Assembly (NCBI RefSeq): GCF_018882215.1
Contig: NZ_JACVOX010000001.1
Coordinates: 667,902-731,901, forward strand
Length of the DNA: 64,000 nucleotides
Reading direction: 5' to 3'
Source of the DNA: Polynucleobacter sp. AP-Kaivos-20-H2
GTDB taxonomy: Bacteria; Pseudomonadota; Gammaproteobacteria; Burkholderiales; Burkholderiaceae
Shown here: positions 30,715 through 39,195 of the stretch, piece after piece
Layout of the letters: each line of letters begins with the position of its first letter
How positions within the stretch are numbered: the stretch's first letter is position 1
The notes under the pieces: generated by a model
What the model was told of the DNA's origin: nothing
Databases searched by the model: none
What the model saw: only the letters and a program-made list of their open reading frames with translations
Translations under genes and position numbers: made by a program

Positions 30715-30896
30715 GGCTATAGTTTATAGGGCTTATGGGAAACTCAATTAAAACCAAAGTTGGCCATATTTTCGAATGGGCTTATGAAAAATGAATCTGA
30801 AATGAATAACCCATTGCAACGCCTTCTTGATTAAGATGCTAAAAAAGCAATGTACAACTTATTACCCAGAAAATATTCCGAACGGAGATAGTCTTG

Positions 30897-31232
30897 ATGC
30901 AAGCAAAGCATTTAAAACCCGCAATCCTTTTGTCCATTTATATTGCCATAAGTCATTGGAGCGGCTCCGCTCTTGCTCAAAACACTGATGCCAGTAATTT
31001 ATACAAAAGTGGGCTAGCTGCTACTTGTGCAAACTGTCATGGAACAGATGGTAAGGGTGTGGTTGATGGTGGGATGCCGTTGATAAACAACCTTACTAGC
31101 GAACAAATACTGACTCAACTGAAAGCGTTTAAATCTGGTGCGCGTGAAGGCACCATCATGCCTCAACTAGCTAAAGGCTACTCAGACGAGCAACTCGAAA
31201 CCATTGCCAATCAACTTGGCAAGAAACAATAA
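30897..31232 (+). CDS. fccA: Single-heme c-type cytochrome, FccA-like
   Basis: 111 residues from the ATG at 30897; a TTG one codon upstream is also in frame, but ATG has the better spacing from a CGGAG ribosome binding site. A signal peptide ends at ALA near 27. One heme-binding CANCH motif (Cys44, Cys47, His48) and a later Met in GTIMPQLAKGY for the axial ligand make a class I cytochrome. It directly precedes a flavocytochrome c flavin subunit by 11 bases, so it is probably the electron-accepting heme subunit of sulfide dehydrogenase. It resembles the mono-heme form of the subunit, not the di-heme form. Confidence 0.85.
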   Translation: MQAKHLKPAILLSIYIAISHWSGSALAQNTDASNLYKSGLAATCANCHGTDGKGVVDGGMPLINNLTSEQILTQLKAFKSGAREGTIMPQLAKGYSDEQLETIANQLGKKQ

Positions 31233-31243
31233 GGAAGCACATC

Positions 31244-32518
31244 ATGGATCGTCGACACTTTATTGGGAATAGCGCAGCTGCCATCGGCTTACTTGCAGGC
31301 TTCTCTGGCCAAGCGAAGGCCAATTTACAAAAAGCAGAAATCCTTGTGATTGGCGGAGGGTATGGCGGTGCTACTGCTGCTAAATATTTACGCTTGTTCT
31401 CTAACAACACTGCTAAGGTGACATTGATTGAACCAAACCCTACGTTCATTTCCTGCCCGCTTTCAAACTTAGTTGTAGGTGGTTCACGCACCCTCTCTGA
31501 TATCACCAGCTCTTATGACAACCTCAGCAAACGTCATGGGATCAAGATCATTCAGGATAGCGTCACCAGCATGGATCCTGATAAGAAAACAGTCAAACTC
31601 GCCTCTGGAAAAACCTTGCGCTACGATAAGGCCGTAGTTTCACCTGGCGTTACCTTGATGATGAATAGCATTGAGGGGCTTGCACAAGCCAATAAAGCTG
31701 GCGTCACACTCCAGGCCTGGAAAGCGGGTCCTGAAACTACCGCCTTACATAAACAACTCGCCTCTATGCGCGATGGTGGCACTTTTGCCATCTGCATTCC
31801 GGAAGCACCGTATCGCTGCCCTCCTGGTCCTTATGAGCGCGCTTGCCAAGTCGCAAACTATCTCAAGCACAATAAGCCAAAGTCTAAGGTGCTAATTCTG
31901 GATGCCAATCAAGATGTCACCTCAAAGGGCGCTCTATTCAAAAAAGTGTGGGCTGAGCAATATTCAGGATTGATTGAGTACTTACCAAAACACAATGTGG
32001 TGGCAGTAGATGCAAAAACCAAAATGGTTAAGCTTGAAGTTCAAGATGATATTAAGGCGGATGTTTTAAATCTATTGCCTGCAATGAGTGCTGGTGAGAT
32101 TGCTGTTAAAACCGGCTTAGCCAACTCTAATGGTCGCTGGGTCAATGTCAATTTCCTAAACTTTGAATCCACCGCGCAAAAAGATATTCATGTTTTAGGA
32201 GATTCGATTCAAGTTGCCTATGCAATGCCCAAATCAGGTCATATGGCTAACCAACACGCCAAGGTAGCTGCTGCTGCCATTGTGGCAGAGCTGAGTAATT
32301 GGGAAGTAAACCCCGCACCAGTTCTCACCAATACCTGCTATAGCTTTGTAAATGACCGAGAAGTGGTTCACGTCGCTAGCGTCCACCAGTACATTGCTGC
32401 CGAAAAAACCTTCAAGCCAGTTCCAGGATCAGGAGGCCTCTCTCCAGCACCCTCCACTCTTGAAGGGATATATGCCTGGGGCTGGGCTCACAATATTTGG
32501 GCAGACAGCCTGGGTTGA
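31244..32518 (+). CDS. fccB: Flavocytochrome c sulfide dehydrogenase, flavin subunit
   Basis: 424 residues with a Tat-type signal (MDRRHFIG) and cleavage near residue 26. The FAD-binding GGGYGGATAAKYL motif (37-49) and the conserved Cys71 (SCPLSN) are followed by a Cys-containing CPPGPYERACQ segment near 187-197, and the C-terminal flavin-binding domain ends in YAWGWAHNIWADSLG. The family oxidises sulfide to sulfur or polysulfide in the periplasm and passes electrons through the cytochrome to the respiratory chain. It follows fccA after 11 bases. No sox genes are nearby, so only sulfide oxidation or detoxification is supported. Confidence 0.9.
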   Translation: MDRRHFIGNSAAAIGLLAGFSGQAKANLQKAEILVIGGGYGGATAAKYLRLFSNNTAKVTLIEPNPTFISCPLSNLVVGGSRTLSDITSSYDNLSKRHGIKIIQDSVTSMDPDKKTVKLASGKTLRYDKAVVSPGVTLMMNSIEGLAQANKAGVTLQAWKAGPETTALHKQLASMRDGGTFAICIPEAPYRCPPGPYERACQVANYLKHNKPKSKVLILDANQDVTSKGALFKKVWAEQYSGLIEYLPKHNVVAVDAKTKMVKLEVQDDIKADVLNLLPAMSAGEIAVKTGLANSNGRWVNVNFLNFESTAQKDIHVLGDSIQVAYAMPKSGHMANQHAKVAAAAIVAELSNWEVNPAPVLTNTCYSFVNDREVVHVASVHQYIAAEKTFKPVPGSGGLSPAPSTLEGIYAWGWAHNIWADSLG

Positions 32519-32623
32519 TCTAAGTTAATACTTAAAAAAATGAGGCTGAGCGCTTCTTTTTTGTTTACATGGCCCTATAGATACCTATGCTAAGTAAAAC
32601 ATATTAAATAAATCGGAGACTTT

Positions 32624-33082
32624 ATGAGCATGACCCCTACTTCACCAAAGGATGCATCCAAACTAGAGAATGCCATTGAAAGATGGACTGTCCCCATTGG
32701 AAATTTATTTGTCTCTTTATTCCATCGGATTGCGCTATTCGGAATCGGTGCTGCAACCGTTTGGTCTGCGGCTGTTGCATTCTTGGGAATGGTCAACAAG
32801 GGCTCAGCTTCGATTGAAGATCTCCTCTTGCTTTTTATCTATCTCGAAATTGGCGCCATGGTTGGAATTTATTTCAAGACCAACCATATGCCAGTCCGCT
32901 TTTTGATCTATGTAGCGATCACTGCCGTTACTCGTCTCATCATTGACTTGGTTAATACCAAGCATGAGGCTGATATGCCCATCCTATTTATGGGGCTGAC
33001 TATCCTCATTTTGGCCCTGGCTAATGCCGTCGTTCGTTACGCATCATTTAAATTTCCCAGCAGATCGGGCGAGAGTGAATAA
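32624..33082 (+). CDS. PsiE-like four-helix membrane protein
   Basis: 152 residues with four predicted membrane helices (about 28-55, 62-80, 87-105, 115-137). The segment LLLLFIYLEIGAMVGIYFKTNHMPVRFLIY is characteristic of the phosphate-starvation-inducible PsiE family, whose biochemical function is not established. A GGAG ribosome binding site precedes the ATG. It is 105 bases downstream of fccB in the same direction, which could be a shared transcript. Its stop lies 4 bases from that of the converging TAXI gene. Confidence 0.78.
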   Translation: MSMTPTSPKDASKLENAIERWTVPIGNLFVSLFHRIALFGIGAATVWSAAVAFLGMVNKGSASIEDLLLLFIYLEIGAMVGIYFKTNHMPVRFLIYVAITAVTRLIIDLVNTKHEADMPILFMGLTILILALANAVVRYASFKFPSRSGESE

Positions 33083-33086
33083 TGCT

Positions 33087-34508
33087 TTATAAGAGGGACT
33101 CTACTCTTCCCCCTTCACCCTCATCAAATTGATAGGGGTGAACGCCCCTATTTAAGCAGTTTCGAACGTAATCAATGCTCGCACGCAATGCATAGTAGTC
33201 ATCAGACATACGTTGTGAAATATTGATATTTAAGGCCTGGTACTCGAGCAAATTGAGTCTTTTTAAATAATCATCGCGCTGTTCGTCGTTAAATCCATTG
33301 AGCAACTCTTGCTCTAAGTATTTTAAAGAGCCGTATAAACGATTAATCTTATTTTGCATTCTTCTGGCGCGATACCCAGGCAGCGCTTGCAAAATGGGAT
33401 ACCCTAAAACACAGAATGGCAACATTATAAAAATGAGGCGACTAATGAGCTCGGCTAGCCAAAAAGGAAAATAATTCACCAACAAAGGGTAATTATTTTT
33501 CTCGTAATGAATTGCAACAGGACTTTCAGGCAACATGGAATCCTTAAATGAGGGAAACTCTCCGCGCTCAGAAAAGAAAGATTCTTTGCCATTAATCTCT
33601 CTAGCAGCCTCCAAAAATAGAAATTGAATAGCCGGATGCATGCGGTCATCAATCAATAAATTCGTTGTTGTTGCCAACAGCTTCATATCAGTTGGTGGAA
33701 AGTTACGTGGCAAATTAAAAGCCCCCTGAGGGACATTCAAAATATTGAGATAGGGCATTAATTTGGCATAGGCTGCTGCACGTTTAAAGCTGACTAAATG
33801 CAAGGACTTATCGTTTAACAAGGCCTGTACATTGGGAGCATCATAGGAATCCACAATAAAGGTTCCATCTATCTCGCCTGCCTGCAGTGCTTTCACTGCA
33901 TCATGCCCAGCAAGATTGAGAACTTGCACTCCTTTTTCATAGCCAGCGGCCTTCAGTATTTTGGTTGACTGAGCATAGGTACCGCTGCCCTCAATTCCTA
34001 CAGAAATCTTTTTATTAGCAAAATGTTGAAGTACGACGCCCACCGTATCGGACTCGGTAGACTTTAGCTCAGGACCTCGATAAAACAACCAAATAGGATC
34101 GTAGGCGATTGCACCTAGGGACTGAATACCAGTCACTTCCTTGGAGTGGCCTACTCCGGCCTGGACAAAAGCAACTTGTACGGGGTCGTCACGATCTGAT
34201 AAGCGATCAATATTTTCTTGCGCTCCCGTAGTAGTGACCAACTCCAGAGTAATACCCTTTGCCTTGAAAAACTCCACATACTTTTTTCCGAGATCTTCAT
34301 ATGAGCTACCTGGGGATCCATTAGCCATGAGGACATGTCTTGGAGGCGGTGGGTCTGCATACCACCAAATACCCATCAAGATTGTCAGCAGAAGAATCAG
34401 AAGTGGCCAAGTCTCATGCAAAAACTGAATGAAATCACTCCAGCCCTGCTGAGCGCTCTCAGTTAAGCCTAAATATGTTTCTTGAAGGTCTTGTTTAAAG
34501 CTTCCCAT
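33087..34508 (-). CDS. TAXI-family solute-binding protein with membrane anchors
   Basis: 473 residues. A membrane helix (about 35-51) anchors the N-terminus, followed by a TAXI-type TRAP transporter solute-binding domain (about 57-330) with MANGSPGSSYEDLGKKYVEF and VGIEGSGTYAQSTKIL segments. A second membrane helix (about 352-375) and a cytoplasmic helical tail of about 95 residues follow. Normal TAXI binding proteins are periplasmic, about 320 residues long, and paired with a fused DctQM permease, which is absent here. This architecture points to a ligand sensor or scaffold more than to simple transport. It diverges from the pirin gene. Confidence 0.8.
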   Translation of the reverse strand: MGSFKQDLQETYLGLTESAQQGWSDFIQFLHETWPLLILLLTILMGIWWYADPPPPRHVLMANGSPGSSYEDLGKKYVEFFKAKGITLELVTTTGAQENIDRLSDRDDPVQVAFVQAGVGHSKEVTGIQSLGAIAYDPIWLFYRGPELKSTESDTVGVVLQHFANKKISVGIEGSGTYAQSTKILKAAGYEKGVQVLNLAGHDAVKALQAGEIDGTFIVDSYDAPNVQALLNDKSLHLVSFKRAAAYAKLMPYLNILNVPQGAFNLPRNFPPTDMKLLATTTNLLIDDRMHPAIQFLFLEAAREINGKESFFSERGEFPSFKDSMLPESPVAIHYEKNNYPLLVNYFPFWLAELISRLIFIMLPFCVLGYPILQALPGYRARRMQNKINRLYGSLKYLEQELLNGFNDEQRDDYLKRLNLLEYQALNINISQRMSDDYYALRASIDYVRNCLNRGVHPYQFDEGEGGRVESLL

Positions 34509-34530
34509 AAGCTACCGATCGGCAAATATT

Positions 34531-34548
34531 ATTAATGGTAATGATAAT
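34531..34548. promoter_or_regulatory. AT-rich hexamer repeats, possible Fur-like box
   Basis: Three consecutive hexamers of the type NNTAAT (ATTAAT, GGTAAT, GATAAT) stand between the divergent TAXI and pirin genes. Fur-family operators are built of such units. The match is only partial and AT-rich sequence gives such runs by chance, so this is a weak candidate. Confidence 0.2.
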
Positions 34549-34594
34549 AGGCTTATTCTGATTCTTTCAATTAGACTTTTAACACCCTGAAAAC

Positions 34595-35296
34595 ATGATA
34601 AATCTTAGAAAATCCCAAGATCGCGGCTATGCTGACCATGGCTGGCTGAAAAGCTTCCACTCTTTCTCATTTGCTGGCTACCACGACCCCCGTTTTATGG
34701 GCTGGGGAAATCTGCGCGTCATTAATGAGGATCGCGTGGCTGCAGGAATGGGTTTTGGCAAGCACAGCCATCGCAATATGGAAATTATTAGTTATGTACT
34801 ATCTGGAGAGCTGGCGCACGAAGATAGCATGGCCAATATCAAAGGAATCCCGCCGGGGGATGTCCAGCGCATGAGCGCCGGTAGTGGGGTCACTCATAGC
34901 GAGTTCAATCACGCCAAAGATCAAACCACTCATTTTTTACAAATCTGGATTGAGCCCAATGTTTTAGAAATTGAGCCAAGCTATGAACAACAATCCATCC
35001 CAAAAATAGAAAAAGATGGCAAGCTGCGCATCATTGCCTCCCCTACCGGAACTGATGGTGCTGTGAAAATTAATGCAGATGCCAAGGTCTATGCTGGACT
35101 TTTTGATCAGGGTCAATCATTCGAACTAGCATTAGATCCCAATAGAAAATCCTACGTTCACCTTATTCGTGGTTCACTTGATGTGAATGGCCACATTTTA
35201 AATAGCGGTGATGCCCTCTTAATACAAGATGAAAACCAATTAGCACTCTCTCATGGAAAAAGCGCCGAAGTCTTGGTATTCGACCTCAGCGCTTAG
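34595..35296 (+). CDS. Pirin family protein
   Basis: 233 residues, the length of the YhhW-type bicupin. The N-terminal cupin carries the metal-site cluster: HSFSFAGYHDPRFMGWGNLRVINEDRV, GFGKHSHRNMEI with the metal-binding histidines near 58-62, and GVTHSEFNHAKDQTTHFLQIWI. Family members are iron-binding proteins with quercetin dioxygenase or regulatory roles. The C-terminal cupin keeps AGLFDQGQSFELAL. It is monocistronic and diverges from the TAXI gene across 86 bases. The natural substrate is not known. Confidence 0.92.
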   Translation: MINLRKSQDRGYADHGWLKSFHSFSFAGYHDPRFMGWGNLRVINEDRVAAGMGFGKHSHRNMEIISYVLSGELAHEDSMANIKGIPPGDVQRMSAGSGVTHSEFNHAKDQTTHFLQIWIEPNVLEIEPSYEQQSIPKIEKDGKLRIIASPTGTDGAVKINADAKVYAGLFDQGQSFELALDPNRKSYVHLIRGSLDVNGHILNSGDALLIQDENQLALSHGKSAEVLVFDLSA

Positions 35297-35317
35297 TGTA
35301 TTTCTGAAGAGCCAGGG

Positions 35318-36301
35318 TTAATCTAACTTAATTTTGGCCTTTTCAATCACTGTTTTCCATCGAGCAATGTCTGAAAAATACAGGTCCGAGAATTGCTGAG
35401 TATTCATCGGGGCAATTTGTACTCCAGCCTTTTGAAAACGGTCCTTCATCTCAGGGGTTTCTAGGATCTTCAAAATAGAGTTATTTAACTCCTTGATGAT
35501 TCCTTGAGGCGTTTTGGCAGGCACAAATACTCCCTGCCACAAAGCCATCTCGTAACCCTTAACACCCGTCTCTTGAATTGTTACTAATTCTGGGGCACCA
35601 CTAAAACGATTTTTACTGGTGACAGCCAATGCCCTTAACTTGTCGCCTTTATATAAAGGGAGGCCTACTGGCATGCCTGCGAAATAAAAGTCGATCTGTC
35701 CACCCATTAAGTCTGTAGCAGCAGGTGACCCACCTTTATACGGAATATGAATGGCTTGCAATCCAGTAGTCGCTAAAAATAATTCACCAGCCATATGATC
35801 GGAGTTACCAATTCCTGAAGAGCCAAAACTCAATTTACCTGGCTCGGCTTTAAGCATTGCCATTAAATCCGCAACGCTCTTGGCTGATGAGTTGTTATTG
35901 ACAATCAGAATATGAGGAGTTGCCGCGACCCCAACGACCGGCAATAAATCTTTTTGGCCATTGAACGGCAGTTTTGGATTGGCTGCCACATTAATAGCCA
36001 GGCCATTTTGTGCGAACAAGATGGTGTAGCCATCAGGGGCGCTTTTTGCCACCGCATCTGCTGCTAGGCTTCCTGCTGCGCCGCCACGATTCTCAACAAT
36101 AATGGGCTGCTTTAGAGCAATACTGAGATCATTGGCAATTATCCTGCCGACAATATCAGTAGAGCTTCCTGGCGCATAACCAATCATCATCTTGATAGGT
36201 TTATCTGGGTAGGCAGCCCAGGCTGCCCCTGCAAATACTGTAACAACAGCCGGAACAACTACTGCACCTATTACTATGTTTTTTATTAGTTTTTTAAACA
36301 T
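35318..36301 (-). CDS. Bug-family binding protein of the catabolic island
   Basis: 327 residues with a signal peptide (cleavage after AWA near 29). The mature start AYPDKPIKMMIGYAPGSSTDIVGR and the FGSSGIGNSDHMAGELF and IPYKGGSPAATDLMGGQIDF motifs mark a Bug/TctC periplasmic carboxylate-binding protein. A GGAGGAG ribosome binding site precedes the ATG. It lies 28 bases after the Ldh_2 dehydrogenase and is the last gene of a minus-strand run with the regulator and the lactonase. It probably binds the acid that the island degrades. Confidence 0.9.
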   Translation of the reverse strand: MFKKLIKNIVIGAVVVPAVVTVFAGAAWAAYPDKPIKMMIGYAPGSSTDIVGRIIANDLSIALKQPIIVENRGGAAGSLAADAVAKSAPDGYTILFAQNGLAINVAANPKLPFNGQKDLLPVVGVAATPHILIVNNNSSAKSVADLMAMLKAEPGKLSFGSSGIGNSDHMAGELFLATTGLQAIHIPYKGGSPAATDLMGGQIDFYFAGMPVGLPLYKGDKLRALAVTSKNRFSGAPELVTIQETGVKGYEMALWQGVFVPAKTPQGIIKELNNSILKILETPEMKDRFQKAGVQIAPMNTQQFSDLYFSDIARWKTVIEKAKIKLD

Positions 36302-36329
36302 ATGTCTCCTCCAGTAATTTAGTATTTTT

Positions 36330-37379
36330 TTAAAACGTTAAAGCGGGGATGCCGCATTCCTGAGCGCAAGCATTCAATGCCTCTAGTAGCTCGGGCGAGA
36401 CAGGGATACCCCTTTCACTTCTCTCTGCCATTGTTTTTGCTGCGCCTTCACCTGGCACACGAATTTCTTTAACGCCAGGCAATGTTGATGAATTTTTCAA
36501 ATCATTCACTAAAGCAATTACTCTGTTTATAAACTCTTCCGTGTTTCCAAACGCACTTGGATCGACTGCAATAATCGTTTGCCCTGTGTTTGTAACCAAG
36601 TCGTGGTGAGCATTGAAATCAATTGTGCCTTTGCCAACTGCTGCATTGTTAAGCGCCCCTGCAAGCAAGCCAATCATGACTGCTAAGCCATAACCCTTAT
36701 ACCCACCAATGGGCAATAAAGATCCTTCGGCAGATTTTTTAGGGTCTGTAATTGGCTTACCCTGGCGATCAATCATCCAGTCATTTGGAATGGACTCTCC
36801 CTTTTGTGCAGCTACTTTTACTTTGCCATAGGCCGCTACAGTAGTTGCAATATCCAAAAGCACTGTTGGCCCATCGCCTGCTGGCACTGCAATTGCAATT
36901 GGATTGGTTGACAACAATAAGTCAATGCCGCCCCATGGCGCCATATGATTTGCGTTACCAACGGCCATATAAATACCAATGTAGCCCTGCTCCGCTAACA
37001 TACGTACATATACCGATGCTGCGCCAGAATGATTGCCGTAGTGACTACCAATCCAACATACGCTGTGCTGCTTCACTTTTTCGATAGCGAGGTCGACGGC
37101 TCTATTCATCACCAAATGCCCTAAGGCATTGTCACCATTAATCAACGCAGTTGCACCCTGCTCGCGCTCAATATGAATATTAGGATTCAAATTCACGCCA
37201 CCTGCCCGAATTCTTTTTAAATAAGATGGCAAACGGAAAATTCCATGACCATCCGCGCCAACGAGATCAGACTGCACCATCAGATTGGCAATGATGTCTG
37301 CATCACTTGCAGGAACTTTTTCCGCTTGAAGTGCGCTCGAGATAAAACGCTCTGCACCACTTATAGATAAATAGTTCAT
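36330..37379 (-). CDS. Malate/L-lactate/ureidoglycolate dehydrogenase family (Ldh_2) oxidoreductase
   Basis: 349 residues, the usual length. The family uses NAD(P) to oxidise 2-hydroxy acids and has a fold different from classical lactate dehydrogenase. Signatures are DLVGADGHGIFRLPSYLKRI near 35-54, the catalytic-region SHYGNHSGAASVYV near 110-123, and LPIGGYKGYGLAVMIGLLAGAL. It lies 6 bases after the GntR-type regulator and before a Bug protein. In this context the substrate is probably a sugar acid or a 2,3-diketogulonate-like intermediate, but the sequence does not specify it. Confidence 0.88.
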   Translation of the reverse strand: MNYLSISGAERFISSALQAEKVPASDADIIANLMVQSDLVGADGHGIFRLPSYLKRIRAGGVNLNPNIHIEREQGATALINGDNALGHLVMNRAVDLAIEKVKQHSVCWIGSHYGNHSGAASVYVRMLAEQGYIGIYMAVGNANHMAPWGGIDLLLSTNPIAIAVPAGDGPTVLLDIATTVAAYGKVKVAAQKGESIPNDWMIDRQGKPITDPKKSAEGSLLPIGGYKGYGLAVMIGLLAGALNNAAVGKGTIDFNAHHDLVTNTGQTIIAVDPSAFGNTEEFINRVIALVNDLKNSSTLPGVKEIRVPGEGAAKTMAERSERGIPVSPELLEALNACAQECGIPALTF

Positions 37380-37385
37380 TGTGAT

Positions 37386-38120
37386 TTAAGCCTCTGAGCT
37401 CGCTTTAAATTCCATGCTGTAAACATATTTATTCTCCGGATGATGCGTTACCGTAACTTCAAATAATTTATCCTGATCATCAAAATAGCGACGAATAATG
37501 ACTAGACATGCAGTGTCAGGCTTGATGTGGAGTTTTTCCGCAATTTCTGGCGACACTTGAGAGGCATATACATCTACCTCCGCCCTCTCGATCCGAGCGC
37601 CATATTTTTCCTCAATCTGCTCGTACACCATTACTTGGGTATGTTCTGGATCTTTTGTCAACGAAGCAAACTGGGGCAATATATAAATATCCGTCCAGGC
37701 TATGACCTCCTCCGCCTGCTGACGCTTTCGAATTCCGCCAATGTGATACCAAGATGCTCCAATTGGCGCACCAACAATCTGACTTAGAGACTTATTTAGC
37801 TCAATAAATTCTTCGACTATGTTCTGTCGATAGGTATCCCGTGAATAACTCAGGATATCAATTGGAGAGTTATAGCTTTGGGTGAAACGACGTAAGCGCT
37901 GTCTAGACACCACTTTTGTAGGCGCGCCTTGATGGCGATAAATAAGGCCATTAGCCTCCAGAATTTGTAGTGCATGCCGTAATGTATGCCGGCTAGACTG
38001 AAAATCTCGACAAAGATCCGCCTCGGCAGGCAAGACGGATCCCACTGGCCAATCACCGTTATAAATACGCTGCTCTAGCGTTTTGGCTAGAGACTTATAT
38101 AACGGTGATCGTTCACTCAA
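37386..38120 (-). CDS. GntR-family regulator with UTRA effector domain (HutC type)
   Basis: The frame is open from a TTG at 38153, overlapping the preceding lactonase gene by 32 bases. I set the start at the TTG at 38120, one base after that gene's stop, since the protein then begins with MSERSPLYKSLAKTLEQRI, the normal start of the winged helix (244 residues). The DNA-binding domain has LPAEADLCRDFQSSRHTLRHAL, with the usual helix-turn-helix, and the UTRA domain (about 90-235) ends in TACLVIIRRYFDDQDKLFEVTVTHH. It most likely represses or activates the surrounding catabolic genes in response to a small acid. The exact start is uncertain. Confidence 0.82.
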   Translation of the reverse strand: MSERSPLYKSLAKTLEQRIYNGDWPVGSVLPAEADLCRDFQSSRHTLRHALQILEANGLIYRHQGAPTKVVSRQRLRRFTQSYNSPIDILSYSRDTYRQNIVEEFIELNKSLSQIVGAPIGASWYHIGGIRKRQQAEEVIAWTDIYILPQFASLTKDPEHTQVMVYEQIEEKYGARIERAEVDVYASQVSPEIAEKLHIKPDTACLVIIRRYFDDQDKLFEVTVTHHPENKYVYSMEFKASSEA

Positions 38121-38121
38121 T

Positions 38122-39054
38122 TTAAGAAAGTCCAAACATTTTTTTACCAGCAACTGGCAGATGTGCTTTCAGAATATCGCCAGATAAAGACTCGGTAATG
38201 TAGAGATCTTTTCCGTCCGCCCCACCAAAACACATATTAGCCAAATGATGGTGATGTGGGTTCTCAGAGTAGATCAAGTGGGTTGGTAACATATTGTTAT
38301 CAAATCTCCAGATTCCAATACCAAGATGACATACCAACAAACCATTTTCTGAATCCATTTCAATACCATCTGGACCTGCAACACCACCTGTTAACTGTAT
38401 TGCTACACCCGTCTTGGAAACAGAGCCATCAGCCATCAAAGGCAATCTCCAGATTTGCTGAGATCTAGTGGCTGCGACGAATACATGCTTTTCTTGAGTG
38501 TTCAAAGTAATGCCGTTTGGGCTTGGCACATTAAGCGCCAAACGATCCAGTTGCCCATTGGCACGCAATCTAAACACGCGACCAGTTGGGTCAGCAATAC
38601 CGGTCTGACCTTGATCTGTGAAATACAAATCGCCATTCGAGGCAAAGTGTAGATCGTTCAAACCTTTAAAGTTTTCGCTATACATTGATCCTAAGATAGT
38701 TTCAATTTTTCCAGTTTTTGGATCTAGCGCCAGCAAACCTGCTTTGTAGTCGCAAATAAAAGCACGACCATCTTTATGAAACTTCATGCCGTTTGGCCAA
38801 CCATCATATTGAGTAATTAGCTCCCACTCGCCCTTGGTGTCAATGCGGAAAATGCGACCAAAGGGAATGTCAACAAACCATAAATTACCTTCACGATCGA
38901 ATGAAGGTCCCTCTAAAAAGCACTCAACCTCTGCACCTTGACGATTAGGATCGGACCATCCGGTACGGGATTTTTTGCGAAACTTCTCTGGCATAGTTGA
39001 AAACACTTCCGTTTTAATTTTCTCAACGGGCTGGAAAGGGTTGTGCATCGTCAT
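38122..39054 (-). CDS. SMP-30/gluconolactonase family lactonase
   Basis: 310 residues. The six-bladed propeller family uses a divalent metal to hydrolyse sugar lactones. Visible elements are FLEGPSFDREGNLWFVDIPFGRIFRI near 46-71 (metal-binding Glu in EGP), GWPNGMKFHKDGRAFICDY, and GLNDLHFASNGDLYFTD with the metal-binding Asn and Asp. An AGGAG ribosome binding site precedes the ATG. It heads the minus-strand run that continues into the GntR regulator and the dehydrogenase. It would open an aldono- or aldarolactone. Confidence 0.88.
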   Translation of the reverse strand: MTMHNPFQPVEKIKTEVFSTMPEKFRKKSRTGWSDPNRQGAEVECFLEGPSFDREGNLWFVDIPFGRIFRIDTKGEWELITQYDGWPNGMKFHKDGRAFICDYKAGLLALDPKTGKIETILGSMYSENFKGLNDLHFASNGDLYFTDQGQTGIADPTGRVFRLRANGQLDRLALNVPSPNGITLNTQEKHVFVAATRSQQIWRLPLMADGSVSKTGVAIQLTGGVAGPDGIEMDSENGLLVCHLGIGIWRFDNNMLPTHLIYSENPHHHHLANMCFGGADGKDLYITESLSGDILKAHLPVAGKKMFGLS

Positions 39055-39091
39055 GGGGGGATCTCCTAGGGTAAGTTATACGGATAAGTAT

Positions 39092-39106
39092 GTTTTATTA
39101 TTAAAC
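39092..39106. promoter_or_regulatory. AT-rich dyad in the divergent promoter region of the catabolic island
   Basis: The 15-base sequence begins GTTT and ends AAAC with 12 of 14 symmetric positions matching. It lies between the divergent lactonase and HADH-like dehydrogenase genes, where an operator for the nearby GntR-type regulator would be expected. The dyad is AT-rich and unverified. Confidence 0.25.
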
Positions 39107-39195
39107 AATTAAACCATAAATAATGATAACCTTAAGTCCTTGTTGATCAAAATTAATTTAAGCTGTTTATAACTTAACCGAATAGGTTGAAAAAT

